64,000 bases of DNA from Pedobacter riviphilus (GCF_014692875.1 NZ_CP061171.1:2914001-2978000); one strand, 5' to 3'. Positions 9,365 through 18,492 are shown, numbered from the stretch's first letter. A program made the numbers and translations. Notes: generated from the letters alone by a model not told the origin.

Positions 9365-9410
9365 ATTGAAGCGGCATCCCCCAATCCTTCATTGGGGATA
9401 TAGCGCAAAG
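9365..9410 (+). repeat. Dispersed hairpin (family 3), copy A
   Basis: Runs attgaagcggcatcccc to ggggatatagcg with the two GGGG/CCCC arms pairing. An inverted, longer relative lies at 56072-56141. The rest of the 9325-9610 gap has no gene. Confidence 0.55.
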
Positions 9411-9610
9411 CGAGGTTGCATGTTCCGAAGGACTACTGCATGTTCATTTCCAAAAAAATAATGATAATTATAAGATATGAAAGATGCTGATCCCGATGCA
9501 AAATCGGGACAGTATGACGATGCGTAAACAAAAACAGTTGGCAATTTTCAATTGGCAGTATCAATTACCGCCCAAAACTGAAAACGACCAACTGTGAACT
9601 GAAAACTGAA

Positions 9611-10795
9611 CTACAGTTTCCTTCTTTTTAATTCTCTTTCAATCAAACCTAACTCACGGCCTGTTTGTCCGGCCACCGAAGTATTTTCTTGTGCTCTTCT
9701 GAATAAATAAGGCATTACCGCTTTAATTGGCCCGTAAGGAACATATTTTGCCACATTATAATTAGAATCAGCAAGATTAAAGCTTAAGTTATCACTCATC
9801 CCCAACAACTGGGCAAAATATACATGAGGATGATTATGCGTTATATTTTTTTCCTCCAAAAGGTAAGTTAATAAGCGGCTGCTATCTTCATTGTGCGTTC
9901 CGGCAACAATGGCAATGTCTTCAATATGATCAACACAATAACGTAAAGATTCATTGTAATCGCGGTCTGAAGCTGCCTTATCTGGCTGAATTGGCGAAGG
10001 ATATCCCATTTCTGCTGCACGTTTACGTTCTTTTTCCATATAGGCACCCCGAACCATTTTCACGCCCAGAATAAAACCATCAGCTTTGGCAATCAAATGG
10101 TCGGCTTTCATATCGGCTAACTTATCATGACGGTACATTTGGTAAGTATTGTAAACAATAATCCGTTCACGGTTAAATTTACGCATCATCGCTAAGGCCA
10201 ATTCGTCGATTGTATCCTGAATCCAGGTTTCCTCAGCATCGATCATAATTGGTACGCCTTTATCGAAAGCTGTTTGGCAAATCATTTCGCAACGTTGTTT
10301 TACCTTCTCATACTCAGCCACTTCACTGGCATTTAGGGTTTCTTTAGCATCTAGTTTTTGCAATAAGGCAAAACGGCCAATTCCGGTAATTTTGAAAACC
10401 GTAATCGGAATTTTAACATCACCATCAGCACGGATAATGGTACGGATAATTTCGGCACAGGTTTCGTCAAAAACCTGCTCTTCTTCTTCTCCTTCTACCG
10501 AATAATCTAAAATGGTGCCTACACCACCTTTATGTAGTTGTTCAATGGCCTTATCACATTCGGCAATGGTTTCGCCACCGCAAAACTGCTGAAAAATAGT
10601 TGCTTTAATAGCGCCCTGGATCGGCAAACCGATATTTAAAAAGAAGTTTGTAATGGCCGGACCAACTTTAGTAAGAAAATTACTTCCGATCATTTTAAAA
10701 AGCCAGTATGCTTTTTTTAGTTCGTGGTTAGATTTTTGACGGAAAGCTATTTCCGTGTTGTCGAAATTTGGTTGTTTGTTGGGGGATAAGTCCAT
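9611..10795 (-). CDS. Proline dehydrogenase
   Basis: 394-residue monofunctional FAD-dependent proline dehydrogenase, which oxidises proline to pyrroline-5-carboxylate at the inner membrane face. Recognised by the TIM-barrel motifs: ITGIGRFALL, PIMIDAEETWIQ, VYNTYQMYRHD, KMVRGAYMEKER and, at the C-terminus, YVPYGPIKAVMPYLFRRAQEN, which holds the RR pair for substrate binding. The length fits the eukaryote-like single-domain form and not bifunctional PutA. It stands alone, facing away from the S4-aroB genes, with a -7 box (10825-10832) upstream. The P5C dehydrogenase gene is not in the window. Confidence 0.92.
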   Translation of the reverse strand: MDLSPNKQPNFDNTEIAFRQKSNHELKKAYWLFKMIGSNFLTKVGPAITNFFLNIGLPIQGAIKATIFQQFCGGETIAECDKAIEQLHKGGVGTILDYSVEGEEEEQVFDETCAEIIRTIIRADGDVKIPITVFKITGIGRFALLQKLDAKETLNASEVAEYEKVKQRCEMICQTAFDKGVPIMIDAEETWIQDTIDELALAMMRKFNRERIIVYNTYQMYRHDKLADMKADHLIAKADGFILGVKMVRGAYMEKERKRAAEMGYPSPIQPDKAASDRDYNESLRYCVDHIEDIAIVAGTHNEDSSRLLTYLLEEKNITHNHPHVYFAQLLGMSDNLSFNLADSNYNVAKYVPYGPIKAVMPYLFRRAQENTSVAGQTGRELGLIERELKRRKL

Positions 10796-10824
10796 TTTTA
10801 CTTTAATAATAAGTCAGATTGGTG

Positions 10825-10832
10825 CAAAATTA
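10825..10832 (-). promoter_or_regulatory. -7 promoter box of proline dehydrogenase gene
   Basis: TAATTTTG on the minus strand, about 30 bases before the ATG at 10795. It is part of a divergent promoter region with the plus-strand box at 10876. Confidence 0.5.
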
Positions 10833-10875
10833 TAAAAAGCATTGGTTGTTAAAACTAAAAACCTCTAAATAATCG

Positions 10876-10883
10876 TATTTTTG
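10876..10883 (+). promoter_or_regulatory. -7 promoter box of S4-aroB operon
   Basis: TATTTTTG ends six bases before ATG 10890, so the transcript should begin at or next to the start codon. A TTG start at 10881 would lie inside this box and is unlikely. Confidence 0.6.
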
Positions 10884-10889
10884 CAGAAA

Positions 10890-11096
10890 ATGATACAATT
10901 CAAATTAGAGGGCGAATTTATTCCATTAATCCAACTGCTAAAAGCAAGTGGATTGGTTGGCAGTGGCGGTGATGCCCAAACCGTTGTTGAGGATGGTTTA
11001 GTAAAAACTAACGGTGAGGTCGAATTCCGCAAACGCTATAAGGTTAGAGTTGGAGATATTATTACTTTTGGCGAAAATAAAATAGAAATTATTTAA
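10890..11096 (+). CDS. S4-domain RNA-binding protein
   Basis: 68 residues made of one S4 alpha-L fold: FIPLIQLLKASGLVGSGGDAQTVVEDGLVKTNGEVEFRKRYKVRVGD, the pattern of the small YbcJ/YaaA-like S4 proteins thought to bind structured RNA. The start at ATG 10890 was chosen over an in-frame TTG nine bases upstream because the promoter box covers the latter. Its TAA overlaps the ATG of aroB (taATG), so the two are translationally coupled. Confidence 0.85.
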   Translation: MIQFKLEGEFIPLIQLLKASGLVGSGGDAQTVVEDGLVKTNGEVEFRKRYKVRVGDIITFGENKIEII

Positions 11097-12154
11097 TGGA
11101 ACCACTAACCAGCGCAGGCCACACCCTTTATTTCGAAAGCAGTTTAACAGCACTAAAAACACTTTTAGAAAGCAATAAATACAGCAAAGTTTTTGTACTA
11201 GCTGATGAGCATACCAGCGAGATCTGCTTACCGCTATTCCAGTCACTTTTAGATGATTTTTCGGAATTTGATCTGATCGAAACTTCAGCAGGAGAAGAAA
11301 ATAAAAATATTGATTTTTGTATCGGTATCTGGAAAACCCTTTTGGATTTTGAAGCCGACCGCAAAAGTTTGATGATTAATTTAGGTGGTGGCGTGATTAC
11401 CGATATGGGTGGATTTATTGCTTCAACTTATAAAAGAGGTATAGATTTTATCAATATACCCACTACCCTTTTATCGCAGGTGGATGCTTCGGTAGGTGGC
11501 AAAACAGGGATCGATATCGACAATGTAAAAAACATGGTAGGTACCTTTACCTTGCCACAAATGGTTTTTATCGAAACTGCATTCTTAAAAACATTACCAC
11601 AGCGCGAGCTGTTATCGGGCTTTGCCGAAATGATTAAACATGGCTTGATTTATGATAAGCCATATTACGAAAAATTAAAAGAAAGTAATTACTTAACCCC
11701 TTCGGCAGAAGATATTTATCGGTCTGTAGAAATTAAAAACGAGGTGGTTACTATCGATCCGCATGAAAAAAACCTGCGTAAGATTTTAAACTTCGGGCAC
11801 ACTATTGGGCATGCCATAGAAGGTTATTCTTTAGCGAATGACGAGAATCCTTTAACACATGGCGAAGCCATTGCCATCGGATTTGTTTGTGAGGCAGCTT
11901 TATCAATCAAAAACAGCACGCTAACGAAAGCGGAACTGAATGATATTAGCGGATATATCTTATCGTTATATCCTAAATACCAGATTAAAAAAGAAAGCTT
12001 CGATACCCTTTTAGAATTGATGCAGAGCGACAAAAAGAATGAAGATGGAAACATCCTCTTTTCGCTTTTAGAAAGCACAGGTAAATGCACGTTTAACTGC
12101 CGTGTAAGTACAGCTGATATTTTAAGCAGTTTAGATTATTATAACAGTTTATAA
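11096..12154 (+). CDS. aroB: 3-dehydroquinate synthase
   Basis: 352-residue NAD- and metal-dependent enzyme of the shikimate pathway, converting DAHP to 3-dehydroquinate. Signature segments: NLGGGVITDMGGFIASTYKRGIDFINIPTTLLSQVDASVGGKTGID, and the Zn ligands in FGHTIGHAIE and HGEAIAIG. The length is normal. The start overlaps the S4 gene stop by one base. It lies only 2.6 kb upstream of the aromatic operon at 13558, but with its own promoter and with the desaturase-like gene and a terminator between, so it is a separate unit. Confidence 0.95.
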   Translation: MEPLTSAGHTLYFESSLTALKTLLESNKYSKVFVLADEHTSEICLPLFQSLLDDFSEFDLIETSAGEENKNIDFCIGIWKTLLDFEADRKSLMINLGGGVITDMGGFIASTYKRGIDFINIPTTLLSQVDASVGGKTGIDIDNVKNMVGTFTLPQMVFIETAFLKTLPQRELLSGFAEMIKHGLIYDKPYYEKLKESNYLTPSAEDIYRSVEIKNEVVTIDPHEKNLRKILNFGHTIGHAIEGYSLANDENPLTHGEAIAIGFVCEAALSIKNSTLTKAELNDISGYILSLYPKYQIKKESFDTLLELMQSDKKNEDGNILFSLLESTGKCTFNCRVSTADILSSLDYYNSL

Positions 12155-12155
12155 A

Positions 12156-13118
12156 ATGAATTTTACCGGAAGTGATATTTCTGTTATCGGGCTATTTGGT
12201 TTCGTAATCGTTTTAACCTTGGTTGAAATGTATTTCAGCTATGCGCACGACAGAAAATTATATACCAAACGCGATACCTGGACGAACATTTACCTGATGA
12301 CGGCCGCTATTGTGATTAATTTAGCAACAAAAACAGGTACTTTTTTTCTACTGCAATACTGTTATCAATTCCGTTTGTTCCAAATCCATAACATTTGGAT
12401 TTACTGGTTTGTTTTGATTTTAGCGCAAGATTTCCTATATTGGTTTTTGCATACAGTTGGCCATTACGTACGCTTTTTCTGGGCGATGCACGTTACGCAT
12501 CACTCGTCTGAACATTTCAACTTAACCACCGGGTTCCGTTCAACCGTTTTCGAGCCATTGTACCGTGTTTTCTTTTATTTGCCCCTGGCTTTTATGGGTT
12601 TCACCGCTGTTGATATCCTTTTTGCTTACCTGGTGACCCAAATTTATGGCAACCTGGTTCACACACAGTACAACATTAAGCTTCCCAAATGGTACGGGTA
12701 TATTTTCGTAACGCCATCACACCATCGCGTGCACCATGCCAGTAATGTACGTTACTTAGATAAAAACATGGGTATGGTTTTAATTCTTTGGGACAGATGG
12801 TTCGGCACTTTTCAAGAAGAGTTACCAGAAGATGTGGTTAAATACGGTTTAACTACTCAGCCTGAAGATACTGGTGCGGTTAATATTATTTTCCACGAGT
12901 TTATTGCATTGAGTGCTGATGTTAAAAAAGCGCCAACTTTTATGGATAAAGTGAAATACATTTTTAATCCGCCTGGATGGAGCCATGATGGAAGCACCAA
13001 AATTGCTAAAATTATGCAACAGGAATTACGTGAGGAGGAACAGAAAAGATACGAAGCACTGCAACAGGACAAAGTAAAAGGGCTTAATGATCGAGGAGAA
13101 TTAAGTTCTACAGGATAA
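12156..13118 (+). CDS. Sterol desaturase / fatty acid hydroxylase family protein
   Basis: 320-residue integral membrane di-iron enzyme. Several hydrophobic spans surround the three histidine boxes HTVGH (HX3H), HVTHH (HX2HH, followed by SSEH) and HRVHH (HX2HH), diagnostic of the superfamily. It probably hydroxylates or desaturates a lipid. The exact substrate cannot be read. It starts two bases after the aroB stop, so it is co-transcribed with S4-aroB, and the unit ends at the terminator 13128-13156. Confidence 0.85.
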   Translation: MNFTGSDISVIGLFGFVIVLTLVEMYFSYAHDRKLYTKRDTWTNIYLMTAAIVINLATKTGTFFLLQYCYQFRLFQIHNIWIYWFVLILAQDFLYWFLHTVGHYVRFFWAMHVTHHSSEHFNLTTGFRSTVFEPLYRVFFYLPLAFMGFTAVDILFAYLVTQIYGNLVHTQYNIKLPKWYGYIFVTPSHHRVHHASNVRYLDKNMGMVLILWDRWFGTFQEELPEDVVKYGLTTQPEDTGAVNIIFHEFIALSADVKKAPTFMDKVKYIFNPPGWSHDGSTKIAKIMQQELREEEQKRYEALQQDKVKGLNDRGELSSTG

Positions 13119-13127
13119 AAATAATCT

Positions 13128-13156
13128 AAAGGTCTGTGTCTCCACAGACCTTTTTT
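13128..13156 (+). terminator. Terminator of S4-aroB-desaturase unit
   Basis: Stem ggtctgtg / cacagacc with loop tctc, flanked by AAA and a six-T run: a classic intrinsic terminator ten bases after the stop. Confidence 0.85.
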
Positions 13157-13336
13157 GTTAATATTTCATTTACTTTTTTAGCCACAGATGCACGCAGATA
13201 AACAATGAAGAATTTTAGTATTCGAAAAATCTGTCATTCCCAGCGCAGCGAAGAATCGATAACTGTGGTGAACAGGTGTTTCATCGTTTGCATGTACTTC
13301 ATTACGCTTTTATTGATAGTACTCAATTAGTACAGT

Positions 13337-13405
13337 CGTCATTCCCGCGCAGGTGGGAATCTTAATACTTTTGCATTAAGATTCCCAATCAAGTTGGAAA
13401 TGACG
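13337..13405 (+). repeat. Nested inverted repeat (family 1), copy 2
   Basis: 69-bp short form of the element at 8156, same orientation (GC hairpin first). One base of the second hairpin is changed (ttggaaat). It lies in the 13157-13557 gap, which otherwise shows only a short degenerate repeat-like piece at about 13229-13260. Confidence 0.85.
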
Positions 13406-13557
13406 ATCTCGCGCTTCTGATCATGTCTAATCAATTTTCTAACCCTAACCATATAAAAATCCGTTTTTAAGCCATTTCAAGAAGCAAAAAGACCTATCAA
13501 TAAACTAGTCCATTTTTAACAAAATTAAATTTTATTAAAAATATTTTCAATTTCCTA

Positions 13558-13587
13558 TTGACAAATTAAATTTTGTTACTACATTTG
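13558..13587 (+). promoter_or_regulatory. Promoter of the aromatic amino acid operon
   Basis: -33 TTG (13558-13560), 19-bp spacer, -7 TACATTTG (13580-13587): an almost ideal Bacteroidetes promoter. Transcription should start about 13592, 13 bases before the leader peptide ATG. Confidence 0.75.
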
Positions 13588-13604
13588 GCTCAACAAAAAA
13601 AGAA

Positions 13605-13667
13605 ATGCAAATTACAAACACATATTACTTTGGTTACTTTTACTATTTTAGTGAGAGCCGGGGCTAA
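13605..13667 (+). CDS. Tyr/Phe-rich leader peptide (attenuation control of pheA operon)
   Basis: 20-codon frame, ATG 13605 to TAA 13665-13667. Codons 7-15 read YYFGYFYYF: five Tyr and three Phe in nine codons, far beyond chance and exactly what an attenuator for a Phe/Tyr pathway needs. It lies between a strong promoter and an intrinsic terminator, just before prephenate dehydratase. The peptide has no other role expected: the ribosome position on these codons is the sensor for charged tRNA-Tyr and tRNA-Phe. The last codons (Ser-Arg-Gly-stop) overlap the antiterminator strand 13657-13665. Confidence 0.9.
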   Translation: MQITNTYYFGYFYYFSESRG

Positions 13668-13735
13668 TATGCAAAAAGATATATAACAATATTAAAATGT
13701 ATAAAAAAGTCCCGGCAAACAGCCGGGACTTTTTT
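13657..13735 (+). promoter_or_regulatory. Transcription attenuator with alternative pairings
   Basis: Two mutually exclusive stems are visible. Antiterminator: 13657-13665 (gccggggct) pairs with 13708-13716 (agtcccggc), nine pairs with one G-U. Terminator: 13703-13716 pairs with 13722-13735, 14 perfect pairs and then T-rich DNA. A ribosome that reads through the Tyr/Phe codons covers 13657-13665 at the leader stop and lets the terminator form. One stalled on uncharged Tyr or Phe tRNA leaves that strand free and saves the transcript. The mechanism is inferred from trp/phe-type attenuators; the pairings are seen directly. Confidence 0.85.
13703..13735 (+). terminator. Attenuator terminator before pheA
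   Basis: Perfect 14-bp stem (aaaaaagtcccggc / gccgggactttttt) with five-base loop aaaca, ending 14 bases before the pheA ATG. An intrinsic terminator in front of, not behind, a gene. Confidence 0.92.
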
Positions 13736-13749
13736 GTTTTAACGCAAAA

Positions 13750-14583
13750 ATGGAAACGACAAAACGAGTAGCAATTCAGGGTATTAAAGCATCTTTCCAC
13801 GAGGAGGCCGCCTACAAATTCTTTGGTAAAGACATTGAAACGGTTGAGTGTAATTCTTTTAAAGAAACCTGCGACAAACTAGAGCAAAACGATGCCGATT
13901 TCGTAGTAATGGCTATCGAAAACTCTATCGCCGGCAGTTTATTACCAAACTATACACTGATCAGAGATTTTGGTTTTTCGGTTGTGGGAGAGGTTTACTT
14001 ACCTATCCAATTGCACTTAATGGCATTACCAGGTGTAAAGTTTGAGGATATTAAAGTGGTTACTTCGCACCCTATTGCCATCCGCCAGTGTATCGATTTC
14101 TTTTACGATTATCCGCACATTAAAATTGTAGAGAGCAACGATACTGCTGCCTGTGCAAAAAGGATCCAGGAAGAGCAATTAACCGATACCATGGCCATTG
14201 CAAACAGTTTAGCTGCAGAACTTTACAGTTTGAATATCTTAGAACGCCGGGTAGAATCGAACAAGAAAAACTATACCCGTTTTCTGATTCTTAAAAAAGA
14301 TAAAACAGACGAAGGAAAGAAGATAAACAAAGCATCGATCTGTTTCCAGGTTGGCCACAAGGCAGGCTCACTGGCAACGGTGTTAAATATTTTCGCAGAA
14401 CAGGATGTAAGCTTAACAAAAATACAATCTATGCCTGTTTTAGGTAAAAGAAACGAGTATTACTTTTACGTCGATTTAGAATGGCCAAGTACCGAAAAAT
14501 ATGATAAGGCCATTAGAAAGGCATTAAAATATACGTCGAACTTTAACATCCTGGGCGAGTACCAGAAGAACGATAAAGTATAA
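13750..14583 (+). CDS. pheA: Prephenate dehydratase
   Basis: 277-residue monofunctional enzyme making phenylpyruvate from prephenate, the committed step to phenylalanine. Catalytic domain 1-185, with AIENSIAGSLLPNYTLI and the NYTRFLIL segment holding the catalytic Thr of the TRF motif. C-terminal ACT domain about 195-277 (HKAGSLATVLNIFAEQDVSLTKIQSMP) for allosteric Phe binding. The usual ESRP is here QSMP, so feedback binding may differ. First gene after the Tyr/Phe attenuator. No chorismate mutase is fused here; that activity is on the next gene. Confidence 0.95.
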   Translation: METTKRVAIQGIKASFHEEAAYKFFGKDIETVECNSFKETCDKLEQNDADFVVMAIENSIAGSLLPNYTLIRDFGFSVVGEVYLPIQLHLMALPGVKFEDIKVVTSHPIAIRQCIDFFYDYPHIKIVESNDTAACAKRIQEEQLTDTMAIANSLAAELYSLNILERRVESNKKNYTRFLILKKDKTDEGKKINKASICFQVGHKAGSLATVLNIFAEQDVSLTKIQSMPVLGKRNEYYFYVDLEWPSTEKYDKAIRKALKYTSNFNILGEYQKNDKV

Positions 14584-14695
14584 ACAGCTAGCCGTAAACA
14601 ATTTTCAGTTGACAATTCAATATAACAATTAAACAATATAAAATATAACCCGGACTTCCGACTGTGGACTAAGGACTTTAAACAACCCCATCATC

Positions 14696-15835
14696 ATGAA
14701 ACTTAATTTAAACATTCAACCTCTAAACACCTGGTTAAACGTAAACAACGAGCCATTAATCATTTCTGGCCCTTGTAGCGCTGAAACTGAAGAGCAATTA
14801 TTAACTACAGCGCACTTATTGGCTGCTACCGGTAAAGTATCGGTATTGAGAGCTGGTATCTGGAAACCACGTACCCGTCCGGGAGAATTTGAAGGTATCG
14901 GAAGTATCGGTCTAGAGTGGTTAAAACGTGCTAAAGCAGAAACAGGTTTACCAACGGCGGTAGAGGTTGCAAATGCAAAACACGTTGAAGAAGCTTTAGC
15001 AGCTGGTGTAGATATCCTTTGGATTGGTGCACGTTCTACTGTAAATCCTTTCACCGTTCAGGAAATTGCTGATGCTTTAAAAGGCCATGATGTTCCGGTA
15101 TTGATCAAAAACCCGGTTAACCCCGATTTACAGTTATGGATTGGTGCAATTGAGCGTATCAATGGTGCAGGAATTACCAAAATCGGTGCTATTCATCGCG
15201 GTTTCTCTTCATTCGAGAAAAGTTCATTCCGTAACGAGCCAATGTGGGAACTTGCTATCCAATTAAAAACGCTTTGCCCTGAATTACCGATCATTAACGA
15301 TCCAAGTCACATTTGCGGTAACCGCGAGTTAATCCCATACATTTCTCAAAAAGCATTAGATTTAGATATGCAGGGTTTAATGATCGAATCTCACGTAGAT
15401 CCTTCAGTTGCCTGGACAGATGCTAAACAACAAGTTACACCAGCTGCTTTAGCTGAATTGGTTGACCGTTTAACTGTTCGTGAACCAGAGGTTGCAAACG
15501 AAGCTTCTGCTGATAAATTAGCCGAATTACGTAAGTCAATCGATAAAATTGACGATATCCTATTGCAGAAATTAGGCGAACGTATGTCTATCGTAGCAAA
15601 AATTGGTGAGTTTAAACGCGATAACCAGGTAACTATTTTACAGGTTAACCGTTGGGATGCCATTATTCAAAAAGGCCAGGCTTTTGCAAAAGCTTTAAAA
15701 TTAGATTTAAACTTTACCGAAAAATTCTTAGAATTGGTACACGGTGAGTCGATCCGTAAGCAAACTGAAATTATGAATGCTGGTAAAGCTGAGCAAGGTA
15801 TTGCTGCAGAGCAACATACTGAAGTTAAAGCATAA
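14696..15835 (+). CDS. Bifunctional DAHP synthase / chorismate mutase type II
   Basis: 379 residues. Residues 1-265 are a class I beta DAHP synthase (IISGPCSAETEEQ, RAGIWKPRTRPGEFEGIG, IGARSTVNPF, INDPSHICG), condensing PEP and erythrose-4-phosphate. Residues about 280-360 are an AroQ-type chorismate mutase (LAELRKSIDKIDDILLQKLGERMSIVAKIGEFKR). One protein thus does the first step and the branch step to prephenate, feeding pheA directly upstream. The mutase domain may also act as inhibitor sensor, as in related fusions. A 112-bp gap separates it from pheA, with no clear promoter. Prephenate dehydrogenase (tyrA), usual in Bacteroidetes operons of this type, is absent here. Confidence 0.93.
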   Translation: MKLNLNIQPLNTWLNVNNEPLIISGPCSAETEEQLLTTAHLLAATGKVSVLRAGIWKPRTRPGEFEGIGSIGLEWLKRAKAETGLPTAVEVANAKHVEEALAAGVDILWIGARSTVNPFTVQEIADALKGHDVPVLIKNPVNPDLQLWIGAIERINGAGITKIGAIHRGFSSFEKSSFRNEPMWELAIQLKTLCPELPIINDPSHICGNRELIPYISQKALDLDMQGLMIESHVDPSVAWTDAKQQVTPAALAELVDRLTVREPEVANEASADKLAELRKSIDKIDDILLQKLGERMSIVAKIGEFKRDNQVTILQVNRWDAIIQKGQAFAKALKLDLNFTEKFLELVHGESIRKQTEIMNAGKAEQGIAAEQHTEVKA

Positions 15836-15986
15836 TAAAGGTGGAGGGTTGAAGGTTGAAGATGGAGGGTAAAACCAAAGCTGAAAACCAAATGCCAGGA
15901 ATCTAGCATTGCTGTCATCCTGAGCCTGTCGAAGGACTTATAATTATTTCGACAACTCAACATGATATTAAAACAAATATAATGTG

Positions 15987-16010
15987 GTGTCAGATGGAAA
16001 CATCTGACAC
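15987..16010 (+). repeat. Short tetraloop hairpin (family 2), copy a
   Basis: Perfect ten-pair stem gtgtcagatg / catctgacac closed by a GAAA loop, two bases before the -7 box of aroA. Relatives lie at 60056, 61343 and (degenerate) 61405. Confidence 0.8.
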
Positions 16011-16011
16011 T

Positions 16012-16019
16012 TACATTTG
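16012..16019 (+). promoter_or_regulatory. -7 promoter box of aroA
   Basis: TACATTTG ends 18 bases before ATG 16038. Its -33 region falls inside the hairpin 15987-16010, so that hairpin could influence this internal promoter. It also rules out a TTG start at 16017. Confidence 0.55.
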
Positions 16020-16037
16020 AGCATAAAACAGAATAAA

Positions 16038-17306
16038 ATGTCGAAAAACGCCTTAGTTTCTTTTAAAGGAACCAAGAATATTAATACGGAAATCCAATTA
16101 ACAGGCTCGAAAAGCGAATGCAACAGAGCTTTAATTATTAGCGCTTTAAGCAAGAAACTGGTTAAAGTTGAAAACCTTTCCAATGCTGCCGATACGGTAA
16201 CTTTAAATGGCATCCTTAATCATCTTGAAGAAGAATTAGAAGTAGAAATCCAGGAATCAAAAACAGTTGATGTTGGCCCTGCAGGAACCGCTATGCGTTT
16301 CTTATCGGCTTATCTTTCGGCTAAAAACGGCAATTTCTTACTTACCGGGACCGAACGCATGAAACAGCGCCCCATTGGTATTTTGGCAGAGGCTTTAAAA
16401 ACCATCGGCGCTGATATTTCTTATGCAGAAGCTGAAGGTTTCCCACCATTGAACATTGTTGGCCCTTTAAACCAAAAAACTGCTGAAGTTAAAATTAAAG
16501 GCGATATCAGCAGTCAATATATTTCGGCCTTGCTGATGATTGCCCCTATCCTACCTCAGGGTTTAACTTTAGAAATTGAAGGTGAGCTTACCTCTAAACC
16601 ATATGTAGATATGACTTTAGATATGTTGGCTGAAGTTGGCATTGCGCATTCTTGGAACGGAAATTCAATTTCTATTAAACCACAGGCTTTTAAACCAGGC
16701 AATTTGGTTGTAGAGCCCGATTGGAGTGCAGCATCGTACTGGTATAGCATTGCAGCATTAGCTGATGAAGCAGAAATTAGTTTACCTGCATTAAAAGAAA
16801 AAAGTTTGCAGGGCGATAGCCAGATCAAAAATATCATGAAGATTTTTGGTATTGCTACCAGCAAAACCGATAATGGAATTGCCATTAGCAATTTAGGGCT
16901 CACTTTAGATACAAAAGAAGTTCTAGACTTAAAAACCTGTCCGGATTTAGCACAAACTATTGTAGTTATTGCAGCAGCTTTGGGCAAAAACATGGCCTTT
17001 ACAGGCTTAGAAACCTTAAAAATCAAAGAAACAGACCGTATTGCAGCCCTTCAGAACGAATTGGCGAAAATAGGTGTTACTTTTACAGAAGATAATCTGG
17101 TTTATACTTTAAACACAGACAACCTTCACTTTCCCGATAAAGTTACTTTTGCAACCTACGAGGACCACCGTATGGCAATGGCTTTTGCTCCTCTTGCCCT
17201 TTTGATCAACGAAGTTGAAATTGAAGAAATGCAGGTAGTAGAAAAATCTTATCCTTATTATTGGGAAGATTTGAAAAAAGCGGGATTTGATGTTAATATC
17301 AAGTAG
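16038..17306 (+). CDS. aroA: 3-phosphoshikimate 1-carboxyvinyltransferase (EPSP synthase)
   Basis: 422-residue two-domain enzyme joining PEP to shikimate-3-phosphate. Motifs: LTGSKSECNRALIISAL (phosphate-binding start), GPAGTAMRFLSAYL, RMKQRPIG, GDISSQYISALLM, and ETLKIKETDRIAAL with the conserved KETDR near the end. Starting at ATG 16038 leaves only eight residues before the conserved fold, and the promoter box at 16012 excludes the earlier in-frame TTG. It forms one block with aroC (89-bp gap) and is probably read both from the operon promoter and from its own. Confidence 0.93.
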   Translation: MSKNALVSFKGTKNINTEIQLTGSKSECNRALIISALSKKLVKVENLSNAADTVTLNGILNHLEEELEVEIQESKTVDVGPAGTAMRFLSAYLSAKNGNFLLTGTERMKQRPIGILAEALKTIGADISYAEAEGFPPLNIVGPLNQKTAEVKIKGDISSQYISALLMIAPILPQGLTLEIEGELTSKPYVDMTLDMLAEVGIAHSWNGNSISIKPQAFKPGNLVVEPDWSAASYWYSIAALADEAEISLPALKEKSLQGDSQIKNIMKIFGIATSKTDNGIAISNLGLTLDTKEVLDLKTCPDLAQTIVVIAAALGKNMAFTGLETLKIKETDRIAALQNELAKIGVTFTEDNLVYTLNTDNLHFPDKVTFATYEDHRMAMAFAPLALLINEVEIEEMQVVEKSYPYYWEDLKKAGFDVNIK

Positions 17307-17394
17307 CAAGAAGGAAGTATCAAAAACCAAGTATTAAGATTGGGTGTTAAAATCCAATCAAGAATTTAATCAATCTATAATTCAATCAAAAATA

Positions 17395-18492
17395 ATGGCA
17401 GGCAACTCATTCGGACAACTATTTCGCATCACAACCTTTGGCGAATCTCATGGCGTAGCCATTGGGGTAATTATTGATGGCTGTCCGGCGCAATTAGATA
17501 TCGATATGGATTTTATCCAATCAGAACTTGACAAACGTAAACCAGGTCAATCCAAAATCACCACTCAAAGAAAAGAAAGCGATACCGTTCAGATTTTATC
17601 GGGTGTATTTGAAGGGAAAAGTACCGGTACGCCAATTGCACTTTTAATTCCTAACGAAGATCAACGGTCAAAAGATTACGGTCATAATGTAGATGTTTAC
17701 CGCCCCAGCCATGCCGATTATGTTTACGATGCAAAATATGGCATCCGCGATCACCGCGGTGGCGGCCGTTCTTCTGCCCGCGAAACTGCTGCCCGTGTAG
17801 CTGCAGGAGCCATTGCAAAACTATTTTTAAAGCAACAGGGCATAGAAATTTTCGCACACGTAACTTCAGTAGGCACAATAGAAGCGCCTAATTTAGAAAG
17901 CAATGATTTATCTGATTTATTGCAAATTAGAGAAGAAAATATTGTGCGTTGTGCTGATCCTGCAACTGCACACGAAATGATTGAATTTATTGATTCGGTT
18001 CGTAAAGATGGCGATACCGTTGGCGGAAAAATAGGCTGTATAGTAAAAGGCTGCCCTGCCGGCTTAGGCGAACCTGTTTTTGATAAATTGCATGCCGATT
18101 TAGGCAAAGCCATGCTCAGCATTAATGCCGTTCATGGTTTCGAATACGGCTCTGGTTTTGCCGGAAGCGAATTAAGAGGATCACAGCACAATGATATCCC
18201 TCAGCCAAAAGCTGCTGATTCGAAAGTTTTTAAAACCACAACCAATTATGCTGGAGGTATTTTAGGTGGCATTTCTAACGGAATGGACATTACCTTTAAA
18301 GTGGCATTTAAACCTGTAGCAACCATTATGCATAACCAACAAACCATAAATGCAGCTGGCGAAGCTTCGGAAATTAAAGGTAAAGGCCGCCATGATCCTT
18401 GTGTGGTACCCAGAGCTGTAGTAATTGTTGAAGCCATGGCAGCACTCGTTTTAGCCGATCAATTTTTAAGAAACAAAGCAAGCATTATTTAA
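17395..18492 (+). CDS. aroC: Chorismate synthase
   Basis: 365-residue FMN-dependent enzyme making chorismate from EPSP. It starts [20 protein letters not shown], the standard N-terminus, so ATG 17395 was chosen over an upstream GTG at 17344. Other signatures: [49 protein letters not shown] and FKPVATI near the C-terminus. Last enzyme gene of the aromatic cluster. The DUF1684 gene follows after nine bases but has no evident link. Confidence 0.95.
   Translation: MAGNSFGQLFRITTFGESHGVAIGVIIDGCPAQLDIDMDFIQSELDKRKPGQSKITTQRKESDTVQILSGVFEGKSTGTPIALLIPNEDQRSKDYGHNVDVYRPSHADYVYDAKYGIRDHRGGGRSSARETAARVAAGAIAKLFLKQQGIEIFAHVTSVGTIEAPNLESNDLSDLLQIREENIVRCADPATAHEMIEFIDSVRKDGDTVGGKIGCIVKGCPAGLGEPVFDKLHADLGKAMLSINAVHGFEYGSGFAGSELRGSQHNDIPQPKAADSKVFKTTTNYAGGILGGISNGMDITFKVAFKPVATIMHNQQTINAAGEASEIKGKGRHDPCVVPRAVVIVEAMAALVLADQFLRNKASII

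Noticed and set aside
17109..17330. Antisense frames within aroA, aroC and other well supported genes
   Set aside because: Shadow frames of real coding genes with poor codon character.
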